Part shown: piece by piece, positions 1-17,100 of the stretch
Numbering within the stretch: position 1 is the first letter of the stretch
How the letters are laid out: every line of letters begins with the position of its first letter
Assembly: GCA_033239005.1 (NCBI GenBank)
Contig: BSQZ01000006.1
Coordinates: 3,347,501 to 3,411,500 of the forward strand
Direction of reading: 5' to 3'
Source: Lamellibrachia satsuma
Lineage: Eukaryota > Annelida > Polychaeta > Sabellida > Siboglinidae
Length of the DNA: 64,000 nucleotides
Program-made: the position numbers and the translations under genes
Notes under the pieces: model-generated
The model's input: the letters and a program-made list of their open reading frames with translations, nothing else
Databases searched by the model: none
What the model was told of the DNA's origin: nothing

Positions 1-275
1 AAAAATAAAGTAATAATCGGTGTTTTGTATGAATATTTTTATTATGTCCAGGCCCAGCCCAGGCCCGGCCCGGCCCGCTCACACTAGGCCCAGGCCCGGC
101 CCAAGCCCGATGTATTTAAATTGCTTTCAGCCCAGGCCCGGCCCGGGCCCGCAGTATGTAGGCCCAGGCCGGGCCCGGCCCGGCCCGCGAAATTATGTAG
201 AGGCCCGGCCCGGCCCGCGGGCTGCGGGCCGGGCCGGGCTTGGACCAAAAGCCCGATCCGCGCAGGGCACTAATA
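1..275. repeat. GGGCC-rich interspersed element, copy 1
   Basis: AT-rich sequence at 1-45 is followed by about 200 bp of imperfect GGCCC/GGGCC tandem motifs, ending with the junction CGCGCAGGGCACTA at about 258-271. The same segments, including the AT-rich arm, recur in reverse at 2775-2985, and a related copy lies at 3868-4061. It sits upstream of the first visible UNC93 exon, within the gene. Confidence 0.75.
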
Positions 276-387
276 TCTATACATTTTCATTGTTATACAT
301 GCATCGTAAGGTATCGGTTCAATTGAGCTTCTCATCGCAAGGTGTCGCTTCAACTGTAACTTCTTTACCCGCTGCGTGTCGCTGCAG

Positions 388-5076
<4,689 letters not shown>

Positions 5077-5640
5077 GTGTCCGTATATTTCAAAAGTCTC
5101 GATTAGAGCTGGCAAGAACAATGTGCGATGGACCATCCAGCCAGAGGACTTTGACGACCGAGTCGCAGTTTAGTTCAGAAGTCCCAGTAAGAGCCATTGA
5201 GCATAACGTACGACGGACCCTCCAGCCAGAAACCTCTGACGAGTCTCCGTACAGACCACAAGTCCTGGTTAGAGCTGTCGAGTGCAATGTGCGACGGGAT
5301 CTTCATACGGAGTTCTCTGATGAATGAGTCTCCGTTTAGTTCAGAAGTCCCCGTTAGAGCCGTCGAATATAGCGTTCAACGGAGCCTCCAGCCGGAAGAC
5401 GTTGATGACTGGGTGGCCGGTTAGTTACGAAATCCCGGTTAGTGCCGTCGAATGCAACGTTCAACGAAGGCTAAAGCTGGAAGACTTGACGACTGAGTGG
5501 CCGCTTAGTTCCGAAGTCCCAGTTAGAGCCGTCGAGAAGACGACTGATTCTCCGTCTAGTTCTGTAGTTCCGGTTAGAGCCGTCGAGAAGACTTTGACGA
5601 CTGAGCATTCGCCTTGCCCCGAAGCCTTTGTTCACCGCTA

Positions 5641-7320
5641 GTATTCGACAATATTTACGGGCGGTAATTATACATAAACGGCTGTACGAAAAACGACCAT
5701 AAATGTAACCCCCAGGTAAATGTAATACCTGCCTACCGTGCTAATATAAAGTATGATAAACCAAATGCATGTCGCTGTTTGCAGAGTGGTTTGCGTGAAT
5801 GTGAATGAATGTGCATATATAACTGTGTAAACTACACACATGTTTAGATGTGTGTATTTTACAACGTGAATACGTGTACGCATATATACACACACACGTG
5901 TCTGTTTTCTTTCGGGTTCATTTTTGATACGTTGCTGAATATATGCACCAAAACAATATAAAGACGTACAATACAATCCCGATATGGCAACTGGCCGTCG
6001 CAAGAGCAACCGCCGTCGTGGTGTAGCCCATAATGCAAGTGTGAAAATGTGTTGTTTGTTATCGATTGTGTTGTATACTTGCACAGTTGGGCGTACATAT
6101 ACGGTTGGCTACCTCAACAGTCGATGTAAACCCTGCGCGGAAATGTAATCCCGGTTACATTTACGGGCGGTATGATACATTTACGGGCGGTATGATACAT
6201 TTACGGGCGGTATGATACATTTACGGGCGGTATGATACAACAACCGGGCAGTTAGCGTTACAGAAGCCAGCCCAGCTAATCGTAACGGCCAAGCTTCCGA
6301 AGGCCTAACTGTGTAGATATTCGGATGATCAGTGCCACATTCCGCTTACACATATTGTATACCGCCATTCTACGACCATCTATATTAACTTTTTAATAGG
6401 TGACCAGGTTGTTATTCTACTGGCTATGGTCGTTTGATAATTACGAGCTCTTGTGTATTGACGTCTACTTTGTGAATTGGACAGTTCGCGCGGGACGTCT
6501 ATGTTCTTCCCCTGCCAACAGTATTGCGTCATGTACAACGGCGATGCAGCTGAATAAGACGACGCTACATCGATGGATGTGACTGCCAAAAACAAAACCC
6601 GTTGAAGACGGTAATGGTGATAAGTGCAAGGATATCACTACGCTGAAGCGTTCCTCCATCGACGACCGGCGTAAACTGCATCTTCGTACGTTCAGAAAAA
6701 TCGATAGCCTACTAGACAAGAGAAGTCAAATAGTGCAAGCGTAAATTCGTTTTTGCATGAACTGAACATTGTCCGTTGCTACGGTTTGCGGGAAAGTCGT
6801 GTTGGATCATGACTTGTAACGCTTCAACAGTAATTAGTTTTCGATTTCAGGCGAAGACATAATGTTTTGCCAATTTGCATAGTTCCGGTGATTCAATGGC
6901 AGGACCGTTTCATACACGAGCGTCGTTATAAGACAGCCCGCTTTTCTTGAATTTGAATAATTAGTATGTTTAAAATGCGTGATACCTAGTACTTATATTA
7001 TGTTACTTTAAATTGCTACTACATTTGTTTGTTTGTTGTATATTTGTCATCGACGTTTACACGAAGAAGAAGCTTTCATGGATATACAGTGTACACCAAG
7101 CGGAAAATTAGGAACGATTAATAAAAAACAACAGCAGTAACAAAAAAAGTAACAATCGAGTACGATGAAAACGGAACGTACCGTCGAATTCATGAAAGAA
7201 CGGTACAACCAATCGCGATCACTACACAGAATATACGTATACCACATGTTGCCAGACGTCGCCATGGCAACAATCCATGTATGCGTGAGCCCCATTCTTC
7301 ACATCACATTTTATAACGGT
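5641..7320. other. Intergenic sequence without a recognised gene
   Basis: I see no gene here. A 20-bp tandem repeat (ACATTTACGGGCGGTATGAT, four copies) occupies about 6158-6239, and isolated ACGGGCGGTAAT-like copies appear near 5657. The short ORFs show no recognisable protein sequence. Confidence 0.7.
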
Positions 7321-7735
7321 ACTTGATGAGCAACGATAAAATATTTATAAATGAGCGACGACATAGCGTTACTGGATGAACAATGACATAACGGTACTGA
7401 ATGAGCAACTACATAACAGTACTGAATGAGCAACTACATAACAGAACTGAATGAGCAACAACATAACGGTATACTGAATATAGATGTACTGAATGAGCAA
7501 CGACATAACGGTACTGAATTAGCAACGACATAGCGTAATGGATGAGCAACGACATAACGGTACCAAATGAGCAACGACATAACGGTACTTGATGAGCAAC
7601 TACATGACGGTACTGAATGATCAACGACATAACGGTACCAAATGAGCAAAGAAATAACGGTACCAAATGAGCAACGACACAACGGTACTGAATGAGCAAC
7701 TACATAACGGTACTGAATGAGCAACGACACAAGCT
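7320..7735. repeat. About 25-27-bp minisatellite (ACATAACGGTACTGAATGAG)
   Basis: About 16 imperfect units of a motif containing ACATAACGGTAC.GAATGAGCAAC. The periodicity opens repetitive minus-strand ORFs, which look like by-products of the repeat. Confidence 0.9.
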
Positions 7736-8021
7736 ACGTCACAACGCTACAAGCGGAACTGAATCAGGAACGACCTCAACGAAGACTAGGGAAGAAGATC
7801 TGCACACACCCAAGACGAATGAACGTAGTCCAGAGATAATGAATTGCATTCAAAAACATTTCGTTATCCGATGTGTGACAACCCATATGGAAATGACACA
7901 CAATAATATGTCCACGCTTGATTGAGAGACAAAATATGTATACGTAACTAAAATATCGATGGCGTATATTCCTTGGAAATAGCGTCGGGTTTCCACTGAA
8001 TTACCAGAATAGCACATATTT

Positions 8022-8800
8022 CTGTAGTGTCAACTACTGTCTAGTGACCCAGTGGCCACGACTGCCTGGTGACCCAGTGACAACTACTGTCTAGTGACCC
8101 AAAGACAACTACTTTCTGGTAACCCAGTGACAACTACTGTCTGATGACCCAGTGACAACCACTGTTTGATGACACAGAGACTGTTTGGTGACCTAGTGGC
8201 AATTACTGTCTGGTAACCCAGTGACAGCTACTCTCTGGTAACCCAGAGAAAACTACTATATGGTGACCCAGTGACAACTACTGTCTGGTGATACAAAGAC
8301 AACTACTGTCTGGTAACCCATAGATAGCTACTGTCTGGTGACCAAGTGGCAACTACTGTCTGGTGACCCAGTGGCAACTGTACTGTCTGGTGACCCAGAG
8401 AAAACTACTATCTGGTGACCCAGTGGCAACTACTGTATGGTGACACAGAGGTAGCTACTGTCTGGTGACTAAGTGGCAACTACTGTCTGGTGACCCAGTG
8501 GCAACTACTGTCTGGTGACCCAGTGACAACTACTGTCTGCTGTCCCAGAGAAAACTACTGTCTGGTGACCCAGAAATAACTACTGCCTGGTGACACACAA
8601 ACAACTACTGTCTGCTGACCCAGTGACAACTACTGTCTGGTAACCCAGAAACAACTACTGTTTGGTGACACATATACAACTACTATATTATGGTGACCCA
8701 GTGAAAACTACTGTCTGGTGACCCAAAGATAACTACTGCCTGGTGACCAACAGATCACTACTAGCTGGTGACCCATTGATAACTATACTGTCTGGTGTCC
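8022..8800. repeat. About 25-bp minisatellite (CTGTCTGGTGACCCAGTGAC)
   Basis: About 30 imperfect units of CAACTACTGTCTGGTGACCC followed by AGTGA or AGAGA. It is purely repetitive and contains no protein signal. Confidence 0.95.
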
Positions 8801-9732
8801 CAGAAATATGTAAAAAAAATAACTCATGTTTGTTTTGAGTCAGTTCTCTCCGCGTCTCCCGCCCGTATCAACAAATCCCCTTTTCTATGTGTGACAAACC
8901 TTGCAATGATGTAAGAAATGTGATCGCATAAATCGATATTTTCGTCTAAATTTCTCTATCCAGTCACTCAGTGTTAATCGCAACAACATACCACTATGCC
9001 AATGGCATATACCCGTGCAGCAGGGTTTTTAGGAGGAGCATTGGTCCATGCCCCCCCGGCTTTAGCTTACTTGTTCATAATTATGTTTCCTGTTGCGCCA
9101 CTACCCCGTTGGTCTCCCCGCTGAGATCCTAGGAATGCCACTGTCCCAGCGCATGTTAACCGTTTATTGGTGACGCGCATGGTATGCGTGTCGCCATCTG
9201 CTGATCACAATTTCGCGGAAATGATTATTGTCCGGCAGGTGTTGCAACAAATTCAATGATGAAACGTATGTTTAATAATAAGAAGTGTGCGACTGCGTAT
9301 GTCTGTACTCTGTGTGTATGTTTCCTCATATATCCGCCAGTTTCGCATGTATGGGGCTGATCTTTTATACGCATGCTCGGGGACCCATGATGGTGGTGGT
9401 TCGTACATTAACAAATATTCTAAATTCCTCCGGGGGTAGAGTATGACGTCGAATGAACCAATGTGGACATTTGACGTAAATGACGTAATCCAGAACAATA
9501 GTTACGTACAATTGGTATCACCGCTATGCGTGTTTCCGCCATTGTTACGTGATATTTGAATGTATGTATGTATGTAGGTAGGTTGGTAGGTAAGTAGGTA
9601 GGTAGGTATGCTCATTGATCCAAATATTGATTATTGAAAATGGCTATTTTATTTTTTTTATAAATACAAATATTTTATGCCAATATTCAGTATCCATTGA
9701 ACCCCATTTTGATCAATAAAAGTACACATCAG
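8801..9732. other. Intergenic, no gene seen
   Basis: Nothing recognisable apart from a short TATG/TAGG tetranucleotide repeat at 9558-9609. Confidence 0.6.
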
Positions 9733-9967
9733 CAGCGGATGCAGGGGGGGTCTTATGGGTCTCAAGACCCCCCATAGACCATGAAGTGGGGGTCTTAGAC
9801 CCCCCCATGTCCGTGGCAAATATTACAGTAAAGGAACACGAAGGGGAGACCGGGACTAGTCCGCCCCCAGGGCATGTCCGCCAACCGGCTTTTATTCCGT
9901 GTCGTTGCAGAATTTAGTAATTTCGGTCACACGTTTAAGTTACATGACCATCAAACTACATCGAGCG

Positions 9968-10702
9968 CAGTGTTCGAAATGACCACTGACTCTTGGAGGT
10001 CCTTTAAAAATATATTTTCAGGCACTGTGATGGCTACTACCGCCTATTTTTGTGATTAAAAACTTGCTTCCCTTCATAGCGACGTTATTTTACCAACTAA
10101 GATTGATTGCACTTGTTGTAAGTCGCTCTGAATAAGAGCGCCTGCTAAATGACTAAAGTGTAAATTGTGGTCTAAACCATTGTTACGGGAGTAATGCGCT
10201 TGCAGACACAGTGCTCTGTAATTCTGAGAAGTAAAATGCCAAGGTAAAATGGGCCTCAACTAGATATTCATTGGTGGCATTACTGCAGACACCCAACAGG
10301 TGGCGCCCTTAACCACAGAACACGCACTCATCAATGGTATGAGTAGAATGACTTAAGATGTTTTTAACAGAGATTAACTGAATTACAATATAATGACCTG
10401 AATGAATCAGCTAAACTACCAATATGATAATGTCGAGTCCTGCAAAAACCTTCGAATTCTGCGAAAGCTGTCGAGTTCTTGCTGCAAGATCGATCAAGTT
10501 CTGCGAAAACTGTCGAGTGCTGCGAAAACCGTCGAGTTTTAGCACAGGCGAACCAGAGTAGCCTCAGGTGCAACAGCGGAAGGGTAATTACATCGGTACT
10601 ATGATGAAATGTATGACCCCCCAAGCTTACATTTTTCTTTCTTATGGGAGGCCCCTCTTGCCTTATGGCAGGACCTCCAGACCCCCCTCATTTCGAACAC
10701 TG
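9968..10702. mobile_element. hAT-like MITE with 15-bp perfect terminal inverted repeats
   Basis: The element starts with CAGTGTTCGAAATGA at 9968-9982 and ends with its exact reverse complement at 10688-10702. The flanking octamers ATCGAGCG (left) and ATGCAGCG (right) agree at 6 of 8 positions, as expected for an aged 8-bp hAT target duplication. CAGTG ends are also hAT-like. It has no transposase and lies inside the 9842-11540 element. Confidence 0.6.
10113..10165 (+). repeat. L2/V-SINE-type 3' tail
   Basis: GTAAGTCGCTCTGAATAAGA followed by GCGCCTGCTAAATGACTAAA matches the conserved 3' hairpin tail shared by L2-clade LINEs and tRNA-derived SINEs of many aquatic animals (AAGTCGCTNTGGATAAGAGC, then GTCTGCTAAATG). 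It lies inside the hAT-like MITE. Confidence 0.65.
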
Positions 10703-11544
10703 ATGCAGCGGGAAACTGACGTCCACGAGTTGCTGGCTGGAAAGTTATGAACTAGAAAACTGATTTTGGTGACTGAAAGTAATTTTTTTTGAACAAATTT
10801 CAGTACTTATAAGTGGCATTGGTCATACATTCAGAGTGCTCAGTTAGGCCGTCATATCAGAGATATTGTTTGGGTCTTGCGTTGTTGCTCTATCCAATGT
10901 CAGTGGTATTTAGTTGCCGCCCACCAAATATGTCTCTGTGTTGGGGCACGTCCGCCTATGTGCTACGGGGCAAGTTCGCCCCTAGGATATCTGATGTAAA
11001 ATGCTCAGGATCACTTTTGAACATAAACACACTAACATGTAATCTAATAAAGACTTCCAATTGTCCAGTTTGGTGTTATTTTCTAGTAAAAAAAAGTGAC
11101 GAAACCGGATTTTATTTCACCATTTTCTAGCCGATGCAGTGCGTTGTTTTTTGTTTGCCTGGTTTATTTTATGGATACCACAGAATTAGTGATGACTAAG
11201 TTTCTAACAAATGTGTGTCACAAACATGACGCTTTTTGACATAAAATAAGACAAAACTGCAATGTTCTCGTGTATTTGCTGCTTAAAGTACGCGTGGGGC
11301 GAACTTGCCCCGGCCCCTGGGCGGATTTGCCCCGACATGAGGCAAGTCTGCCTATACTTGGGTAGGTCTATTAAGAGTCAGATTTGGATATTGGCTTGTA
11401 ACAGTTTTGGCATTTGTTGATAGCACAAATGTGGATATTTTAGTTCAATTTAAGGCCGAAACTGATCCTCTAGTTCTACAAATACAGTCTCCAGATCTAT
11501 TAGAGTGTCCATGAGGGCGGACTAGCCCCGATCTCCCCTATATA

Positions 11545-12420
11545 GACCTACATCGGAATTAGTGTCAATGTAAAGACTGAAGTATTAGCAGCGGGCTAAT
11601 ATTAACCCTTATATAAGTAGAACGACACATGTGTCGCCTCCCCCTGGTTTGTAAGTAGAATGACATGACTACGAGTGACTGAGACCCCCCCCCGCCAACA
11701 AGCCTAGATCCGCCCCTGCACATGATAACAAGTGTGTTTCAGGCTAAACAGATTTTTTTGATACTCCTCGTACAAAACGGGGTTCGTTCGAAACTTGTTA
11801 ATAAATCACAAATTTCATATAAATGTCATTGTTTATTGTTTTCTACCCCCAAATTTACTTTTCGGCAAACATTTTCTGACCTGGCAGTAAAATCTAAGAA
11901 TAAACCATACAAATTATACGGCATACACCTGTGTCGTGCAAAGTACATATCAACATTGTTTTTAAATAAAATAAATATACGCACATGCATTAAAATATAT
12001 ACAATCGAATAATTCTAAACTAATCATTAATCATTGGACATAAATGAGTGTAATTGTCGAAATAGACCAAACTTAAAAAAGTGTGAAGTCGTTCACAAGA
12101 AGTGGATTTTCCTACAGTTCTAGACGGCATAAAAGGATAAATAATATCTTTCTTATAGCACAATTTTACTTATATAGATGAAATAGACTCCAAATTGTTC
12201 AATCTACGTTAATTCCCATTCAACTTTTGTACGTAATCGAAATTTGTTTTGAGAATCAACGCAATAGCAGACTTACCACGCAGCCATGTTGGTGAACTTT
12301 GCGGGTCATTAAGGTGAAGGTCGTTTTACCAAATTCCCAACAGGGCTCATGCCTTAGTTAGACTTCCTGATGTGTTACACACGATTGTAGGGCATAGACA
12401 TAGTAATTTTAGGTATGTTA
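11545..12420. other. Intergenic, no gene seen
   Basis: AT-rich. The 96-codon ORF at 11722-12012 shows no family resemblance and is probably chance. Confidence 0.55.
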
Positions 12421-13050
12421 TATCATATCATCTGACATAACTGCATTTGAGCAGGTACATTGGCAAGTTTGCTGGTAGAACATGTTGGCAGTGTAACTTT
12501 CATGCAGAAATCGGTAAACATTGACAGGTATGGCACGCTCAGGCATTTTAAAAGAGTTAGAATATGTGATTTTGACTAAACTCAACCAGCATGGCAATGA
12601 GATGATGACAACAGCAGGTAAGAAGTTTCAGAATTCGTGATAGTTTCGTTTTCTTATAATCATGCAGAACGTTAACATGGCCACCGACGGGAAACATAAC
12701 AGTAGGGTGAACCTAGGCAAAGTCAATCGCCCTACAATGTTTTTCTATCTGGTTGTTGCTACTAGTACGGCGAAGATCTCGCTCGGCCGAAACGTAAGTA
12801 TTTTCATGAAACGTGAAACCTTACAAAAACGCCATAAACAGAGCAATAAACACGTCTTTCGTGTCTGTATGCATTCTTATATGTATATCACTAAAGTTAC
12901 CTGACAATAACCATGTAAAAGTGTGAAATTATTACCTTTTTGTCAGAACGCATGTGCTTGTCAAGGTTTGCATATAACCGGATGTTGTTGTGAGCGAGAA
13001 TAGCAAGCGGGATTTCCATACATCTATATAAGGTCACGCTAAGAATTGCC
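12420..13050. repeat. Dispersed repeat, related to 2290-2630 and (inverted) to 33990-34300
   Basis: 12420-12700 resembles 2290-2630. 12710-13040 resembles the reverse complement of 33990-34300: shared strings include TGACAATAACCATGTAAAAG, CCATAAACAGAGCAATAAAC and AACCGGATGTTG. These look like copies of one interspersed element of at least 600 bp. Confidence 0.65.
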
Positions 13051-13362
13051 GTCTGCTGGCCATAGAGTTACATCATTAATAATGCCCCTATAAACTACTA
13101 ACTTACTAACGGGTGTTTTATTTATGTCTGTGCTGCTGGCCCATTCTGGCCTCATTCTACACGAAATCGCGTTTGATCATGTGACCCAAAGGCAACATCA
13201 CGTGCACAGTATGGCGGCTAATTGTGAAATGTTTTCTATGTCACCGATAAAAGTACTCATAAGTAATTATTTGGAGCACATTTCTTCAGTTTCTTGACGC
13301 CCAATCGTCGGTTGTATGTCACGGAATACACATGTGAAACGGTTAGTGCGTATCGGTTATTA

Positions 13363-13388
13363 GTTCCGTAGCCAAATGGCTACGGAAC
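13363..13388. other. Perfect 12-bp inverted repeat, 2-bp spacer
   Basis: GTTCCGTAGCCA and its exact complement TGGCTACGGAAC are separated by AA. It lies in otherwise featureless sequence (13050-13840) upstream of SLC25A38; no function can be assigned. Confidence 0.8.
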
Positions 13389-13843
13389 TGCCAAAATGCC
13401 GCGTTAGCAAATGCCCCTCAGGCCTTTCGCCCCAGAGACGAAGAGCGGGGCGGAAAATTTTGCCTAGGGTGAACCCAGCAGTTAATTCCAGTCCTATTTC
13501 GTGCGCGTGAGACTAGCGAGAGAGACGATAGCAGGGACGTCTAGCGAACAGATCGTCATCAACTCGATGTAAACCATCCAACAGATGGCACAACGATCGC
13601 ATCGTGCGCTTATCGCTGCCGTAGTCGTGGGTGAAGCAAATTAGTTCGCAATGCGGTCGACTAAAAGACAACACATACTTAATAGTACATCGCACCGGTT
13701 GGCGTATTCAATATTTAATATATGGTACTAAATATTCGTCAATTCCAAAACAAATATGTCCCGAAACAGACCAGTTACTCACCGAAAGTAGAGCGGCTGG
13801 CGGATACAGACACTGACAGTCGTGATGATATGGCCCTGGCCCT

Positions 13844-13859
13844 GGGGTTTATAAACCCC
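13844..13859. promoter_or_regulatory. Palindrome containing a TATA-like core, possible SLC25A38 promoter
   Basis: GGGGTTTATAAACCCC is a perfect 16-bp palindrome containing TTATAAA, about 330 bp upstream of the proposed SLC25A38 start codon. A CTATGGCGTGCCGC followed by GTAAAT lies at 13974-13993 and could be an even earlier first exon or 5' UTR. This placement is inference. Confidence 0.3.
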
Positions 13860-14176
13860 GGCCACCGGTAGATCGTCATCTGTTTGTTTACGTGTGAGGC
13901 GGTTAGGAGTGTTAGTGTGGTGTGTGTCCGAGTGTGTTTGGACTCCGTGAACTGTGTTATTGAACAACTGTGACTATGGCGTGCCGCGTAAATCAGATTT
14001 ATTATTTTGACTATTCCGATACGGAATCAACGATGCCGATGGCGATGCTGTGTCGGCCTACCGGCAGCAATGTTTTGTAAACCCGGCTAAAACGTCTTGA
14101 AAAGACTTGATCGTTGTCGTTGATGAGAGACTTATAGCAGCTTGCTGGTGCATATTTGATATTACCAATTTTCCAG

Positions 14177-17100
14177 ATGTATAACACCACCAAGACAACT
14201 GCTACGCCGGAGCCGTCAATCCTACCGACCATACCGCCAACAACGGAGCGATGTGCAAAAGTTATGGATACGTATAAGAATGTACGTGTATTTGCATAAA
14301 CTAAAAGGAATAATATTAGCATCAGGTGACAGGTCAGGTGTTGTGACTATCACGATATCTTACATATTCGGCATAATAATCAATGAGAAGTATTAATATT
14401 ATATAAAAAATTCTTAATATATTATGTAATATTATATGTGTAGAGAGTAACAAATAAACACTTGAGTTTGACAGCTGTGTTATTATTTTGTATCATGATG
14501 GATTATAATTTTTAATCATTATATTTATTATTAGAATATCTTACATATTTGTCATAATAATCAATGATGAGTATTAATTTTTATTTTTTTAATCCTTAAT
14601 ATATTGTAGAAACTAGCAAGTAAACACTTGAGTTTGACAGTTGTTTTATTATTTTGTATCATGATGGATTAAACATTTTACCGGTAATTATATATTTATT
14701 ATACGATATTAATTATATGACCATGTTAGTGTTATGGTCTCTCAGACCAACACAGAACAGTTACATGAATAATGGGTTTTGTATAAGTAAATCTTCACAA
14801 ATTGGATGCTAAGTAGCATGTTTGACCATTTTCAGATCTCTTGCTTTACAGAGTTATACTATCTCCATTATACTATCTCCAAACATTAAAATTCTATGGC
14901 AAAAATAGCAAATATTTTCCATTTTAAACAATGATACATAGCAAAATAAAACTGTACCATGATGTATTTGGCATTTACTGTGCACAATTATATCGTCTTT
15001 GTGCGACTAGATATCAGACTAGATGTATTTTGCAGTTGTTTTATGTTAGTGTGAAAAAAGTTCTGTGCACTGTCCCACTGGGTTTCTGGACTGTCAATTC
15101 TTTGACTGAATAACACTGGTAGGCAGGATGTGCTGGTTGCTAGAATATAGTCTTGATTTTAACACAGCTTGTTGATGGATCAAATTGCAGTCTCCACTGA
15201 TGAAGTCATTCCTGGCCGGGGCATTCAGTGGCACGTGTTCCACCATCCTCTTCCAGCCGCTGGACCTGGTCAAGACTCGACTCCAGGCACCTGTAGCTCT
15301 TGGGTATGTGTCTTGTTAGAAAGGCAGTGGAGAGTTATTTTATGCAAGTTTCTTTGTACTTGGTTTCCATGGCATGTCTGGTACCTGTGTGTGTGTGTGA
15401 GTGTATATGTAAATATTCTCAGTTGGTTCTAATATTGGCAGTGGCTGTATGTCGCTGTAAATGATTGTGCATTTGTGGTTTGAACCAAGTTCTGTCTTTG
15501 CTCTATGTCTTCACTAAATAAATTATCATCCCCTTTAGTATGAGTAGATACCTGCACGTAGTTGTTATTAATGTAGTCCATCAATCTAGCAGAGAACTTT
15601 CACAAAGTTTTAGCTAAAATACTTTCCCTCAATAAGATCAATGCTTCCAGAGATAATAAAGCAAAGAGAAACAGAGTAATTTATAAGTTAAAACTTGGGT
15701 CTCTATATCCTATCTGAATTCTGCATATTTTAGACTTTAGTACATAAATTGTGTGCCTTTCTACACAGATTATCAACATTTCAGGGTGACATCTATATAT
15801 GATATAATATGTAGATTACTCTGTTGTAAAAAGTGAGGTAATGTGTGAAATATTCCATGTGATGTCCTTCCATGTCCAGTGAGCGGCCAGCAGGTCTGGT
15901 CAACGTCTTCATCAACGTTGTCAGACAAGAGAAGCCTGCAGCCTTGTGGAAGGGGCTTGTGCCGGTAAGTACATCGTGGAAGGGCCTCGTGTCAGTAAGT
16001 ACTTCGTGGAAAGGCCTCGCACCAGTAAGTATCTTATGGAAGGGCCTCGTGCCAGTAAGTACCTTGTGGAAGGGCTAGTCAAAGTACTATCTTGGGTACT
16101 ATAAGTTATTATTCAGGCAGCATATTATGAAATGGTGGGTGTTGAAATGTATAATTTTAGTTTTATAATTTTTAGGTGTTTTCGATTGTAAAAAAATAAG
16201 CCAAACATGATTCAGTTTACATGAAGCCAATGTTTGTATTTGAAAAATTAAATGAATGTTATCCAAGTGCATATAGGCAGATAGTGGCATTTTCAAAATG
16301 CAGAACCGAAGTGTGAATTTAATGTCAGTATATGCTAATGCATACTGACTGTGTGACTGTTGCAGTCGCTTGTTCGCACTGTTCCCGGGGTTGGCGTCTA
16401 CTTCACCTCCCTACACGCTCTACAGCGCAAATTTGGGTGAGATCGCAATTCACTGCACTTTTCAATCCGTGTTATTTCTTAGTTGTAAATTACCTTTCTA
16501 TATTTTGGAATTATTGCTTTCTACATTTCCACGATTTGAACAAGAGTTGTGATTAATTTTGTAATATTTTTTGTAATATTTTGATATCTCTTAAGTATAC
16601 TCTTAGTTTTTTTGATAGTCATACCCATAGCCACAACTAAAAACAAGGGGAAGTTCTTATGTAATGTGATATCCTGTGCAAATGACCACTCAAAGCACTT
16701 ATCACTTCACCCCTTGGCAGACCTGTTCATTCCAACACCAACTCGACTTCTCTGGGAAGCATTCAGCCATGCAGCAATTACTGCACGAAGACTATTAATT
16801 CACATTCACATATCTATGGCCAGGACTCATTTATCCGGCTGAGTGAACTTAACATTGCTGCAGTTATTCCAAGTCTTTCCATTGATGCCTGACTTGACCA
16901 ACATAAACTAAGCCTATGTAAACACATGGAATCAGGCTTGTAAATATCTGACCAGCTACATGTGTGTAGCAGTAGTATTATTGTAGGAGTCCTGATCCGT
17001 CCCCACTTGAGTCTCTCTCTATGGGCATGTGTGCACGCAGCATGGCTGGTCTCTGTATGCTGCCCTTCACTGTCATAAAGACACGCTATGAGGTGAGTAG

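Larger units (their letters stand above)
9842..11540. mobile_element. Non-autonomous element with ~26-bp imperfect terminal inverted repeats
   Basis: The left terminus AGGGGAGACCGGGACTAGTC continues into CGCCCC. The reverse complement of the right terminus reads AGGGGAGATCGGGGCTAGTC and continues into CGCCCT, so only a few positions differ. Internal copies of related motifs (GGGGCAAGTTCGCCCC near 10970; GGGGCGAACTTGCCCC near 11295) suggest subterminal repeats. A similar end, CTAGCCCCGGTCTCCAC, occurs at about 44132-44148. Confidence 0.6.
9733..11721. mobile_element. Possible outer DNA transposon of a nested set
   Basis: The left end has GCGGATGCAGGGGGGG followed by GGGTCTCAAGACCCCCC. The right end, read in reverse, has GCAGGGGCGGATCTAGG followed by a G-run and GTCTCAG. 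The ends are imperfect inverted copies. The whole encloses a second element (9842-11540) and a third (9968-10702). No transposase frame is recognised. Confidence 0.35.

Noticed and set aside
6161..6239. Four evenly spaced identical 20-mers, considered as a CRISPR-like array
   Set aside because: There are no spacers between the copies; it is a simple tandem repeat in an animal genome.
7409..7730. Two ~97-codon minus-strand ORFs with repeating VAHSVPLC-like text
   Set aside because: Products of the 25-27-bp minisatellite; no domain, no splice context.
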